Source: a virus
Length of the DNA: 64,000 nt
Direction: 5' to 3' (one strand)
IMG/VR virus record: IMGVR_UViG_3300042557_001040
Span: 23,970 to 87,969 of that record
Below are positions 7,922 through 17,600 of the stretch, piece after piece. Below the pieces are notes generated by a model. It made no database searches. It saw only the letters and a program-made list of their open reading frames with translations, and was not told where the DNA came from. How positions within the stretch are numbered: position 1 is the first letter of the stretch; each line of letters opens with the position of its first letter. The position numbers were made by a program, and so were the translations under genes.

Positions 7922-8549
7922 TGGTTATGCGGGCTCAGGTAAGGACACCATAGGTTACATTATACAATACATCTTTGCTATTGATAAACAAGGTGTCAGT
8001 ATAGAAGAACTATGTGCAAACTATAAAGACAATGAGTGGTGGATAGAGGAACAATCAGGTTGGCAGGTGAGAAAGTTTGCAGGTAAGCTTAAAGATATAG
8101 CAGGGCATTTGTTAAATGTGGACGTGGAAAAACTTGAGGATCAGGAGTTTAAGAAAACAGACCTTGGTCCTGAATGGGGAATGACGGTAAGAGATTTTCT
8201 ACAAAAGCTTGGTACAGATGCTATGAGAAATGGTTTACATTCTGATGTATGGGTGAATGCTCTTATGGCTGACTATGAATGTACACCTGCTGATAGAGCT
8301 CCTAATGGATGGGATTGTGATGACTGGATAATCACTGACACTAGGTTTCCTAATGAAGCCAAAGCCATCAAAGATAAAGGAGGCATCATTATACGTGTAG
8401 ACAGACCTGGTATAAAACCTGTAAACCCACATCCTTCAGAGGTGGCCCTAGATGATTGGAACTTTGACTATAAAATAGTGAATATATCAGACATCTACTC
8501 TCTTAAGCAAACTGTAGAGCAAGTGTTAAAACATGCTAAAATACTATGA
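7905..8549 (+). CDS. Deoxynucleoside monophosphate kinase
   Basis: A 214-residue P-loop kinase resembling the T4 gp1 type of dNMP kinase. The Walker A loop is at the very N-terminus (G7-Y-A-G-S-G-K13-D-T), with an aspartate after the lysine as is common in nucleotide kinases. A DW..TDxRFPNEA motif (WIITDTRFPNEAKAI) marks the substrate/lid region of this family, and GVxxRxxRP-like IIIRVDRPG follows. It phosphorylates dNMPs to dNDPs for phage DNA synthesis. The stop overlaps the next start (ATGA), so it is co-translated with the radical SAM gene and lies close to MazG, making a nucleotide-metabolism cluster. Confidence 0.85.
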   Translation: MIIGVNGYAGSGKDTIGYIIQYIFAIDKQGVSIEELCANYKDNEWWIEEQSGWQVRKFAGKLKDIAGHLLNVDVEKLEDQEFKKTDLGPEWGMTVRDFLQKLGTDAMRNGLHSDVWVNALMADYECTPADRAPNGWDCDDWIITDTRFPNEAKAIKDKGGIIIRVDRPGIKPVNPHPSEVALDDWNFDYKIVNISDIYSLKQTVEQVLKHAKIL

Positions 8550-9397
8550 AAATAATAAAACAGAAAACCAAGACACTGGTTACAAGAGATAATGGGAGAA
8601 GTGCTGATGCAATTTCTCCCAATTTTATCTATGGATGTCTTGGTGGTTGTATGAAGTCCTATTGTTATGTAGGAAGATACAACCATGATAAGGTATATAT
8701 AAATGAGAATATAGATGAGATAACTAATTCTATTAATGACTGGGTATTTAAACAAAAATGGCCTAAAACTCCTAATCAGTGTGATGCTACTTATTACACT
8801 ATAGATATAGGATGCAGCACAGATGTAGCTTTAATGTCCAAACATTATGATTGGAATCAAGTTTTTCAGTTTTTTAATACTTGGCCTAAGATAAAAAGCA
8901 CATTTGCCACTAAATATCCTACTATGTTTAATCCAGGTGACTACAATTTGTTGCCAACTAAACATAGAATAAGAGTGAGCTTAATGCCTCAAAAGTATTC
9001 AGACATACTAGAACCAGGTACAGATAAAATATCAGATAGAATAGACTGCATCCCCAAACTTCAAGAGAAGATGGAAGTGCACATTAATTTCTCTCCTATT
9101 ATATATACAGACGGTTGGTTGGATGAATATAAAAAGTTGTTTGAAGAGTTAAAATCTAAGGGAATAGATGTAAAGTGTGAGTGTATTTTCCTAACTTACA
9201 ACACTATTCAGCATGAGCGTAATGATCCTGCAGTAGACAGTTTGTTATGGAGACCTGAGATACAAGAAGCCAAGGACTCCCAGTATGCTCCAGATAACAT
9301 AAGGTATCAGTGGAAACTAAAAAGTAAGATGGTTACACAATTCACCGACCTTTACAGAGAGTATTTTAATCCTTTAAACATTAGATATATTTTTTAA
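8546..9397 (+). CDS. Radical SAM protein resembling spore photoproduct lyase
   Basis: A 283-residue protein with a cysteine cluster near the N-terminus: C31-x3-C35-x4-C40 in GCLGGCMKSYCYVGR. The YGC..GC..SYCYV layout and the downstream DIGCSTDVAL / ECIFLTYN segments recall the radical SAM spore photoproduct lyase / photolyase-like group, which repairs thymine lesions. The third cysteine is four residues from the second, not the two of canonical CxxxCxxC proteins. The gene overlaps the dNMP kinase by 4 nt. Possible roles are repair of damaged phage DNA or modification of a nucleotide. I am fairly confident of the iron-sulphur/radical SAM type and less so of the substrate. Confidence 0.65.
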   Translation: MKIIKQKTKTLVTRDNGRSADAISPNFIYGCLGGCMKSYCYVGRYNHDKVYINENIDEITNSINDWVFKQKWPKTPNQCDATYYTIDIGCSTDVALMSKHYDWNQVFQFFNTWPKIKSTFATKYPTMFNPGDYNLLPTKHRIRVSLMPQKYSDILEPGTDKISDRIDCIPKLQEKMEVHINFSPIIYTDGWLDEYKKLFEELKSKGIDVKCECIFLTYNTIQHERNDPAVDSLLWRPEIQEAKDSQYAPDNIRYQWKLKSKMVTQFTDLYREYFNPLNIRYIF

Positions 9398-9399
9398 TC

Positions 9400-9801
9400 A
9401 TGAAACCATTAAGCAAAGAGTTCTTATTGAAGAGAGGATTTTGTTGCCACAATGGTTGTAAAAACTGTCCTTATATGACATTTAGAGACTATCAAGAAAA
9501 AGCTGTAGAGACAGCTGTTTATGGAAATGGAGACAAGATTATTTACCCAGCACTGGGACTGGCCAATGAGGCAGGAGAAGTGTTAGGGAAAATTAAAAAG
9601 GTTCTCAGAGACAATGAAGGAAGATTCACCACAGACAGGTGTGTTGCTATTGGTGATGAGATAGGAGATGTGCTTTGGTATATTGCAGCATTGGCTAAAG
9701 ATTTAGACCTATCTTTAGAAGACATTGCAAAAAACAATATTGAAAAACTATTAGACAGAAGAGCTAGGAATGTTATTCAAGGCTCAGGAGATAACCGTTA
9801 A
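9400..9801 (+). CDS. MazG-type nucleotide pyrophosphohydrolase with Cys-rich N-terminus
   Basis: A 133-residue protein with two parts. Residues 11-25 (KRGFCCHNGCKNCPY; C15, C16, C20, C23) match the short Cys signature of DUF5522-like proteins and may bind a metal. Residues ~28-125 are an all-alpha MazG-like NTP pyrophosphohydrolase: E57xxE60 (NEAGE) and E87xxD90 (DEIGD) give the Mg-binding ExxE...ExxD motif. MazG-type enzymes remove non-canonical dNTPs or alter nucleotide pools and (p)ppGpp during infection. It starts 2 nt after the radical SAM gene. The Cys-rich extension is not usual in phage MazG proteins. Confidence 0.8.
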   Translation: MKPLSKEFLLKRGFCCHNGCKNCPYMTFRDYQEKAVETAVYGNGDKIIYPALGLANEAGEVLGKIKKVLRDNEGRFTTDRCVAIGDEIGDVLWYIAALAKDLDLSLEDIAKNNIEKLLDRRARNVIQGSGDNR

Positions 9802-9811
9802 AAACAATTAT

Positions 9812-10009
9812 ATGATATGCATGCATTTTAAAAACTACATGTTAGGTATACAGTTTGAATTTTTAAGCCAATGGAGGTGTTTATTAGGAATTTTTTTTCA
9901 AAAAGGTTCAGAATTTATAAATAATGAAGAAAAACAATTTGCAGAAGTTTCAATAGGTATTATATTCTTTTATCTTCGAATTGCTAAATATGAAAAAGGG
10001 GGAAACTAA
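9812..10009 (+). CDS. Small hydrophobic protein, unknown function
   Basis: A 65-residue ORF from ATG 9812 (another ATG at 9821). The frame is also open back to 9770 inside mazG, but that part is a shadow. The sequence is rich in aromatic and hydrophobic residues (WRCLLGIFF, VSIGIIFFYLRIAKY), consistent with a small membrane or core-packed protein. The stop codon lies in the loop of the terminator that closes the + strand block. Function unknown. Confidence 0.5.
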   Translation: MICMHFKNYMLGIQFEFLSQWRCLLGIFFQKGSEFINNEEKQFAEVSIGIIFFYLRIAKYEKGGN

Positions 10010-10025
10010 TCCCCCTTTTTTTATT
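9993..10025. terminator. Bidirectional terminator at the convergent junction
   Basis: A perfect 10-bp stem (AAAAAGGGGG at 9993-10002, CCCCCTTTTT at 10011-10020) has an 8-nt loop (AAACTAAT) that contains the TAA stop of the + strand gene. T-runs occur on the 3' side of both strands. The last + strand gene ends at 10009 and the first - strand gene ends at 10021, so this hairpin can stop both transcripts. Confidence 0.9.
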
Positions 10026-13000
10026 TAATATAGAATGATTTTACTTGATCATAACTATCCCATTTATTTAAAACATTTAAAGCTGGGATCACATCTTTCC
10101 ATTCTTTCCAAACTTTAAGATCACCTTTGTGTGTTCCTCTTTCATAATAATTTTTTTCATAAGGAGGTATTGGTAAACTTAAACTTTTTTCTACGGCTTG
10201 GCCAAAATCTTTTAAAGTTGTTAAAATAGCAAATGGAGATTTTGCAATCTGATATTGTTCTTCAATACCCACAAGCGGCATCATTGTAGAAATTTCTTTA
10301 ACTTGTCTACTTTGTTGATAAGCTAAGAAATTAAGCCATCTTTTTATAAATTTATCTTCTGGTGGAATACCATCTGCAATTCCACGAACAATCCCATACA
10401 ATGCAAAGCTTGCTGCAAGAAATGCAAGTTCAGCTAAGTTTTTATACATATTTTTTATTTGAACAGAATCCATGTCTTTCCATCCTGTTCTTAATTTTTC
10501 TATAAATGTGCCTTCTGCTTCTTTAACATACTTTAAAAAACTTAATACGGTTACGTACCTACCTTCAACTGTTCCTAAATTTTCATCTATATATCTTTCT
10601 TTAAATCTTGATTTGTAAGCAGGATAAATCCATTTATGAAATTGTGCAGCAAGTTGCCCTATCCAATGATCTTGTATAACCATTCGATCTTGAAAAGCAT
10701 AGTTACCGTGGATTTGTTTATTTACTTCTAAAATATAATTAATTAAATCATATCTTTCTTTATCTGACATTTCAAAACCATCTTTTAATTTTAACTCACC
10801 GGTATTTGGATTAAAATCAAAAGCATCATAGACACTTAAAGTTTCACCAGTTTTGGAATTTTTAAGTGTTCTTGTCATTGTTATAGCTACACCAGTCTTA
10901 CTTTGAACATTAAATTCACCACCTTCCTGTAAAAGATAAGCCCAACTCATAAAATCTACCTTACCCTGATCTTTTTGATAATGCCTCACCATTCTAAAAT
11001 ATTCAACTATAGCTTCATATTTACTTTTTGCTTTTTTTCCAATTTGATACCCATCACTGTGCTCACCCAATCCTCTAAATATATTTGGCAAATAATCTTT
11101 ATTATATTCCCCAACAGCTCTATTTGCAGCAGGTCTATCATAATATAAAGAACCCGCTGTTTCAATAGAATTGTTTATTCTACCCATTACATAGTTGTTT
11201 ATATTACCAAATATATTAAAACCTACACCTTTTAAAGATGTTAGATTTTGAATACGTTTAGAAATAAGAGCCATTGTTGTTCTGTTAAATTCCTCATTAT
11301 TATAATAAACCATTTTAAACCATTTATTAAGCCTTTTGATCGCAAATACATTTTCTTTTCTTTTTACAACAGCCTTTCCTTCACTTTCTTTATTTAATTT
11401 AGAACCTTTGCGTATAAGTTTATTACCTAATGAATCAATTTCATAATAGTCCCTGTCTTCCATTATTTTAGCAATAGCTTGTAAATCTGATTCTATATTG
11501 CTCATTATTTCAAAATTTTCAGCCATTGCTGCAAATTGAATAAGATTTTCTACCAAATCACCTTCAATTTCTTCCACCTTAATTTTACTTTCCTCTATCT
11601 TAATATACTCTTTAAGTTTATTTCTTTTTTCTAAAAATTCTTTTTGGGATATTTTACCTTCAAGTTTTTTTTGTTTAAAAGCTTCTAGCTCTTTTTTGAG
11701 ATATTCTACTCTTTTTTCATTTTGCAATTTACCAACATAAAGTATGGGAAGACCATTTTCAACTTGACCAAGTTCATCAACTATTCTTTGATTCGTGTAT
11801 ATTTCTGTACTAAAAAAATCTTTTAAAGATTTGGCTACAGCTTTAGTAAAACTACCTCCATTTTTTTTAAGTGTTTCCATAAACTTTCCTCTCACTCTTC
11901 CCACCTTTCCTCTTTGAGCAGAAGCTACATCCTGAGGAAGCTTTTCTAACTGATTCTGATACTCTTCCACCCAACCCTTATAAAAATTAGATTGAGCTTT
12001 TTCCTGTTCTGTAACAGGATTCATAAGTTTAACATATTTTGGATCTCTAAGATCAGTGCCATCTTCAGCAATATCTCTAATTTCAACAAATTCACTTTTT
12101 ACAAACCAATTTGTTTTAAGAGTAACTCTTCCTTGAAATGTTCCGTCAGATTCAAATTGAGGAGACCAATACGTTGCTTCATTAAAATACTTAAGTCTGA
12201 ATTGCTCATATTGTTCATCAGTTACGTCTTCTTTCTTTTCCCATTTATAAAACAGCTCACCATCTGGTTTACTATATGCAACTAAGTCTTGATACCTATC
12301 TCTTATTGTTTTAAAAAAGTCTGTATATTTATGATATTTTCCATCTTTAGCTCCTTGTGGACCTATTGTTTCAGCATTCATAAATTCTCTATATGCTGTT
12401 TTATCTCTAAAAAGAAGGATGTTAAATTGTAAATCTTCATCACTGGCTTTGGTGATATCTGTTATAGGAATGTATTGTTTTTTATCACCGTTTTTTTCTC
12501 GTAATGTATTTTTAATTTCATAATATTTATCATAATATTGACTACCCACTCTACTAACATACCTTCCCGTAAACTTGCCATTTTTAAAAACTTTCATAAA
12601 ATCATAAAAATCTTTAGTAGTTTTTTTAATACCAAAAGCCTTTAATAAATTATTACCAAGTTGAGCTATTTTAGAAGCCGTACTTTCTGAGTTATCTTTA
12701 GCTTTATTAACAGCTGCTTTATATATTTTATCTGCTATTGCAAGAAGAGTGTCTTTGCTTGTTGCAAGATCTCCAAGATAATAATCTTCAGCAGGAATAT
12801 CATAAACTTCCTTCATTATTTTATTAAGCTCGTCTTGTGTAAGATCTCTAGATGTATTGCTTTTTATAACATTTTTAACATAACTTTCTAAATTGTTATC
12901 AATGCTTTCTTTAACATCATCTAAAGTATCAATAAGTTTAACGAGCATAAGTTGTTGTTCTTTACTACCAACACCTTTAGCATTAATTATACCTCTATAT

Positions 13001-14589
13001 GATTCTATATACTTATCCACTTCAATAAGTAATGAGGCATAATTTGGTTTTTCCATATTTTTTGGATCAGATATTTCTTTATGATAATCAGTGATTTCTT
13101 GCATTGCATAATTTAAAAAAGCACCATAGGCAAGTGATGGTCTATCATTTCTAAGATCTGAACCCATCATTGCCATGAGTTCATTTATCTTATCAATCAT
13201 AACATCTTTTTCTATAAATGTTTTTCCTTTACGTATTTTTTCTAAATACTTTTTACGAGCTTCAAATGTGTTAATTACCTTTTTACTCTCATCATACATT
13301 TGAGTAAACTTATCATCCCCATATATTTCAATTTCTGGTTTACTATCTTCTTCACTTAAGAAATCAGGATCATTTACAGGATTATCGATTCCTAATTCTT
13401 TTTTGAGCTCATCAAGTCTATTTCTAGGTTCTAAATCTGTTGGTATAAGTTTATTTACATAAGTTTGATTCATACTAATAGAATGCTGTTCCTCACCCTC
13501 CCACTCAATATCTTTTATTTTTTTATCAACATCCAAATCTAACTTTAGATGTAAAGTGTGAAGTTCAACAACATCAAAACCTTTAAGCTCAATAAGTTTT
13601 TTATATGCCGCTAATTGAATACCATGTTGCTGTCTTGTAGATAAACTTTGCCCTTTAAAAACAGAACCTTCTGCATCATCTTTTATTAAATATTTTTTAT
13701 CATAATTTTCTGATTTAACACTATTTTTAGAAGCTTTTAAATCTACAATTTTTATTTTACCATCAGGTGTTATTACCAAAAGATCAAGTGAGCCAGCTAT
13801 TTTAGAATATTTATCACCAATTGCGGCCTGTGTTACTATAATAGAACCATCTTTAGTAAGCATATTTATATACACTTGAAATAGCCCATAAGCTGTTTTT
13901 AATTTATCATGAGGAATATTGTCAATGTCTTTTACAGCATCTTCAAATTTTTGACCAAGAATAACACCCTGTAAAAGTTTATCAAATGAAGTTCCATATT
14001 CTCTATTAATAGCAAACTCATCATTCATAAGCTTACCTTTGATACCGGTAGTAACAGAAGTGTAGGTTTCACCATCTTCATCTACATAAACATGTTCACT
14101 AGGTTCAAGAACTACAGGATTATCAGAATTTTCTATAAGATCGTTTACAATACGTTTTTGTAATGCGTTTCCTTTTTTACCAGCTTTATTAAGAAATTCT
14201 TTTCTTTCAGGGTCCAGTACAAATGCCACACTGGTACTAACAAACTTTTTTGTAGGATCATCTAACAAATCATTATTAAATATATTAGATTTGGGTTCAC
14301 CATTAGCATCAGCAAAACTGCCAAACATGCTATTTTTTTTAGTAAAGTATTCTTGATACTCTGAGCTATATGCAATACTCCATAAACCAACCGCTATTTC
14401 TTCTGGAGATTCATTAAGCAGTGTCCCATCATCAAGACGATTTTTTAAATAAGGAATTTGATCAAGGTATTTTTTTACACCTTTTTCTTTTACTTTATTA
14501 AGAAGTTCTTTATAAAGTATTGAATCTTCACCATTAGGGGCTAAAACCCTATCCACCTTACCATCTTTTCTATATAATTGACAGGCCAT
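10021..14589 (-). CDS. Giant virion/transcription-module protein with PD-(D/E)XK domain
   Basis: A 1,522-residue protein, last gene of the leftward block, starting 22 nt after the RNA polymerase giant. Residues ~150-350 form a RecB/Cas4-like nuclease segment: a VYVDEDGETYTSVT opening, D269 in AGSLDLLVI, D283-L-K285 in VDLKAS, then a Q.AAYKKLIE helix. The middle is charged and coiled-coil-rich. Near the C-terminus are two apolar stretches (LAELAFLAASFALYGIV and a nearby helix). In crAss-like phages the proteins around the RNA polymerase are long and are packaged and ejected with DNA; this one probably belongs to that set. A nuclease in this position could cut host DNA early or process phage DNA. 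Confidence 0.65.
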   Translation of the reverse strand: MACQLYRKDGKVDRVLAPNGEDSILYKELLNKVKEKGVKKYLDQIPYLKNRLDDGTLLNESPEEIAVGLWSIAYSSEYQEYFTKKNSMFGSFADANGEPKSNIFNNDLLDDPTKKFVSTSVAFVLDPERKEFLNKAGKKGNALQKRIVNDLIENSDNPVVLEPSEHVYVDEDGETYTSVTTGIKGKLMNDEFAINREYGTSFDKLLQGVILGQKFEDAVKDIDNIPHDKLKTAYGLFQVYINMLTKDGSIIVTQAAIGDKYSKIAGSLDLLVITPDGKIKIVDLKASKNSVKSENYDKKYLIKDDAEGSVFKGQSLSTRQQHGIQLAAYKKLIELKGFDVVELHTLHLKLDLDVDKKIKDIEWEGEEQHSISMNQTYVNKLIPTDLEPRNRLDELKKELGIDNPVNDPDFLSEEDSKPEIEIYGDDKFTQMYDESKKVINTFEARKKYLEKIRKGKTFIEKDVMIDKINELMAMMGSDLRNDRPSLAYGAFLNYAMQEITDYHKEISDPKNMEKPNYASLLIEVDKYIESYRGIINAKGVGSKEQQLMLVKLIDTLDDVKESIDNNLESYVKNVIKSNTSRDLTQDELNKIMKEVYDIPAEDYYLGDLATSKDTLLAIADKIYKAAVNKAKDNSESTASKIAQLGNNLLKAFGIKKTTKDFYDFMKVFKNGKFTGRYVSRVGSQYYDKYYEIKNTLREKNGDKKQYIPITDITKASDEDLQFNILLFRDKTAYREFMNAETIGPQGAKDGKYHKYTDFFKTIRDRYQDLVAYSKPDGELFYKWEKKEDVTDEQYEQFRLKYFNEATYWSPQFESDGTFQGRVTLKTNWFVKSEFVEIRDIAEDGTDLRDPKYVKLMNPVTEQEKAQSNFYKGWVEEYQNQLEKLPQDVASAQRGKVGRVRGKFMETLKKNGGSFTKAVAKSLKDFFSTEIYTNQRIVDELGQVENGLPILYVGKLQNEKRVEYLKKELEAFKQKKLEGKISQKEFLEKRNKLKEYIKIEESKIKVEEIEGDLVENLIQFAAMAENFEIMSNIESDLQAIAKIMEDRDYYEIDSLGNKLIRKGSKLNKESEGKAVVKRKENVFAIKRLNKWFKMVYYNNEEFNRTTMALISKRIQNLTSLKGVGFNIFGNINNYVMGRINNSIETAGSLYYDRPAANRAVGEYNKDYLPNIFRGLGEHSDGYQIGKKAKSKYEAIVEYFRMVRHYQKDQGKVDFMSWAYLLQEGGEFNVQSKTGVAITMTRTLKNSKTGETLSVYDAFDFNPNTGELKLKDGFEMSDKERYDLINYILEVNKQIHGNYAFQDRMVIQDHWIGQLAAQFHKWIYPAYKSRFKERYIDENLGTVEGRYVTVLSFLKYVKEAEGTFIEKLRTGWKDMDSVQIKNMYKNLAELAFLAASFALYGIVRGIADGIPPEDKFIKRWLNFLAYQQSRQVKEISTMMPLVGIEEQYQIAKSPFAILTTLKDFGQAVEKSLSLPIPPYEKNYYERGTHKGDLKVWKEWKDVIPALNVLNKWDSYDQVKSFYIK

Positions 14590-14611
14590 TATTTATATTG
14601 ATTTAAAATTT

Positions 14612-17600
14612 TTAGGGTTGTGCGCATCTATCATTTAAAGGATTATCATCATCTAATTTTGTATCATCTGATTTGATACTACCAAATCCCATCAATCTTT
14701 CAAACTCTTTTCTTTTTTCCATATCCGTTATGCCAAGTTTTTCTTCTTTTGACCCAACTGCTGGTACATTTTTACTAGCTTGAGATGGTTTTTCATTATC
14801 ACCCATTCCTAATGCTGCAAGAAATCTATTTCTTAAAGCGGTATCCGTAACACCTAATTCTTTAGCTTTTTCTTCAGTAAGGTTTTCATCAACAATAGGC
14901 GTTTCTCCTAATGTTTCATTTCCTTTTATTTGAGGAGCTGATGATGTAATGTCATATCCTAACATATAAACTAATTGTCCTGGGGTTTTTACAGTTTTTT
15001 TCGCATCATCTGGTATAGCATCCCAGACATCACCTACAAATTTAAAGGATTTACTAGCGGTATCAAAAGTAAAAGTAATGCCTTCTCTAGCGAGTATTTC
15101 TTTTGGCGTACCAGTCACATTTTTAGTAGCAGCGGTTGCTATTTCTTTTTTTTGTGTAACAGATGTTTCTCCTGGTTTAACAAATCCTCTGTTAATCATC
15201 CACATCTCCTCTTTTTCAGGATCGCTAAAAGCTCTTTCATAATAAGGATTATAAGAAGAAGGATTGGTTGTAAGCTTTCTATATCTAGGAAGTTTAGCAG
15301 TATCAGGAATTGGGTCAAAAACCTCTCCTGCCTTAAAAGTTTTTGAAGAACCCTTTCTTTCTATTTTTTGGTATACAGCTTTTACACCAGAAGCAACAGT
15401 TTCCCCAGGTTGAATCATTCTTTTAGGGGAACCTTTAGGTTGTTTTTGTGCTTTAGTAACCGATTTAAGAACAAAGAAAGTGTTTTCAAAATATTTTTTT
15501 CCTTCTGGTTTTATACTTTGTTTTATAATATATGGAAAAACAACCTCACCTTTTTTATTAGTATAAAAACCTTTAGCCCTTAAAGAATCCATATTTTTAG
15601 CAAATCTTTTCTTTTCATCAGGTGAATACTTAAAACTATCTGCCTTGGCTTTAGCTGCCTCTTCTTCTTTTTTAATCCATTCTTTTTTTCCTTCTTCATC
15701 TAATTGAGAAAACTTTTCAGTTTCTTCAGCCAACATGGTATAATAATCAGCATCATCCATCCATGTTATTTCAGATTCTTCTTCTTCAGTGAAAGCCTTT
15801 TGTTTTTCTTTTATACGAGCACCATTGAAAATATCAATTTTTATTTTATCACCGTCTATTACAACAGATTTGGGTTCAAAGCCATCTACATTTTTATTTC
15901 CTACATCTTTGAACTTAGGTTCAGCAAATAGAGTCATACTTCTAACATAATATCCATTTCCAACATGCCTTGTATATATATGCATAAATTCATTAAACAA
16001 ATCATTAGCTGTTAACCCAAATACTTTTTTATACTCTTCATCTATATTTTTTGTTGTGACCATGTTTAATTTCAAAACATCATTAGCTATTCCTGTACTT
16101 TGCATCAAATCTGTAAACATAAAGTTAGGAATAAACTTAATAAAACTATTACTTCTAAACTGACCACCATCTTTTACCAACAGATAATTAAAAAGAGCAT
16201 TAGCCATGTCTCTACCGTTTCTACCATTGCCATCAAAATCAATATCAGATTGATAGATTTCTATAAAACTATCTCTTAATTTTTCTATTTGATATTCATT
16301 AAGTTTAGCCCAAGTGTTAGATTCTAGTTTATTAAATCCATCTTTATTTTTAGGATTGAGTCCAGCCTCTCCTTTAGCATTAACTATGGTGGTAGATATT
16401 ACATTTAAAAATCTTTTGGCAATATAGTTATTTGGAAGTTTTTGTCTAATCGTTCTAATAACATCCACTATATCAGAAAACTTGTCTCCTTTTGCTATAG
16501 CACCTTCATCATATATAAGGGCATTGGTCATTGTAGATAAAGTTCCTGCTCGCCCTCTATCAGCAAGAAATTTTCTATATGCTTTTATAGAAAGATAAGA
16601 AATCAAATCTCTTTTCAAATCTACATTAAATTTATCTTTAAGAGATGCTCTTACACTCAAGTTATCTTTTACAATATTTTCAATACGCTTAAACACACTT
16701 GTTCTTTCCAAGAACATGCTTTTGCTGAGATCATTAATTTGATCAGCTATTTTAATCCATTTAGAAATATAGTGAGATTGTTTAGATTCATCATAACCCA
16801 TGAATACTTGACGTAAATCAAATGGTGGAGGAGTTTTTCTACCTTCAGGTATAAATTTCTCAAAAGCATCATCATTTTGATTTCTTAAACCCAGTTTTTC
16901 TATTTTGTTATTAATACCATCATAGTCTTCCCAAGATGTACCAAGTCCTTTAACAAGCTTAAGTACTTGAGCAACATCAGAAAAGTATTTAGTTTGATTT
17001 GATATCCCTATAAAATCTTCTAATACAGAAGCCTGATATATAGCACTACTCCCATTATTTTTAATATTGGATACCATTATATCATCTGTAAGATCTTCTT
17101 TTACATAGTCATCTCCAGCTAATTTCTTATATTTTTCAAAAAGTTTTTTAGCCACTTGAGACTTGTATATTTTACTTTCCTCATTTGTTTTAATATTATT
17201 TGAAGCTATTTTGGTTAGTTCAAAATACTCTCTTACAGCAGGTTGTAACATTAAAAGAATAGAAGATTTTAAAGGAACACCTTGAGCTACCATATTAGAA
17301 ACATAACCAAGAGCCTCCATGTTAAGACCAAGTCTAGCAGCCAAACGTTCTTTAGCATTATCTGTCATAGCTGATACTAAAGTAGATATAATGTTTGTTA
17401 TACGATCTTCACCATCATATTTACCAGTGGCTGCATTATAACTATTAGAATGTGAATAACTATCAAATGTGTGACCATTTATTTTAATCTTATACATTTT
17501 AACCTTCTTGCCCTTAGCATCTTTAAAAGTGTCTCTAAGGTTAATCTTAAAGTTATTCAGTATGGCATAAGTAAGCATTGAGTTAACAGCCGCACCAATG

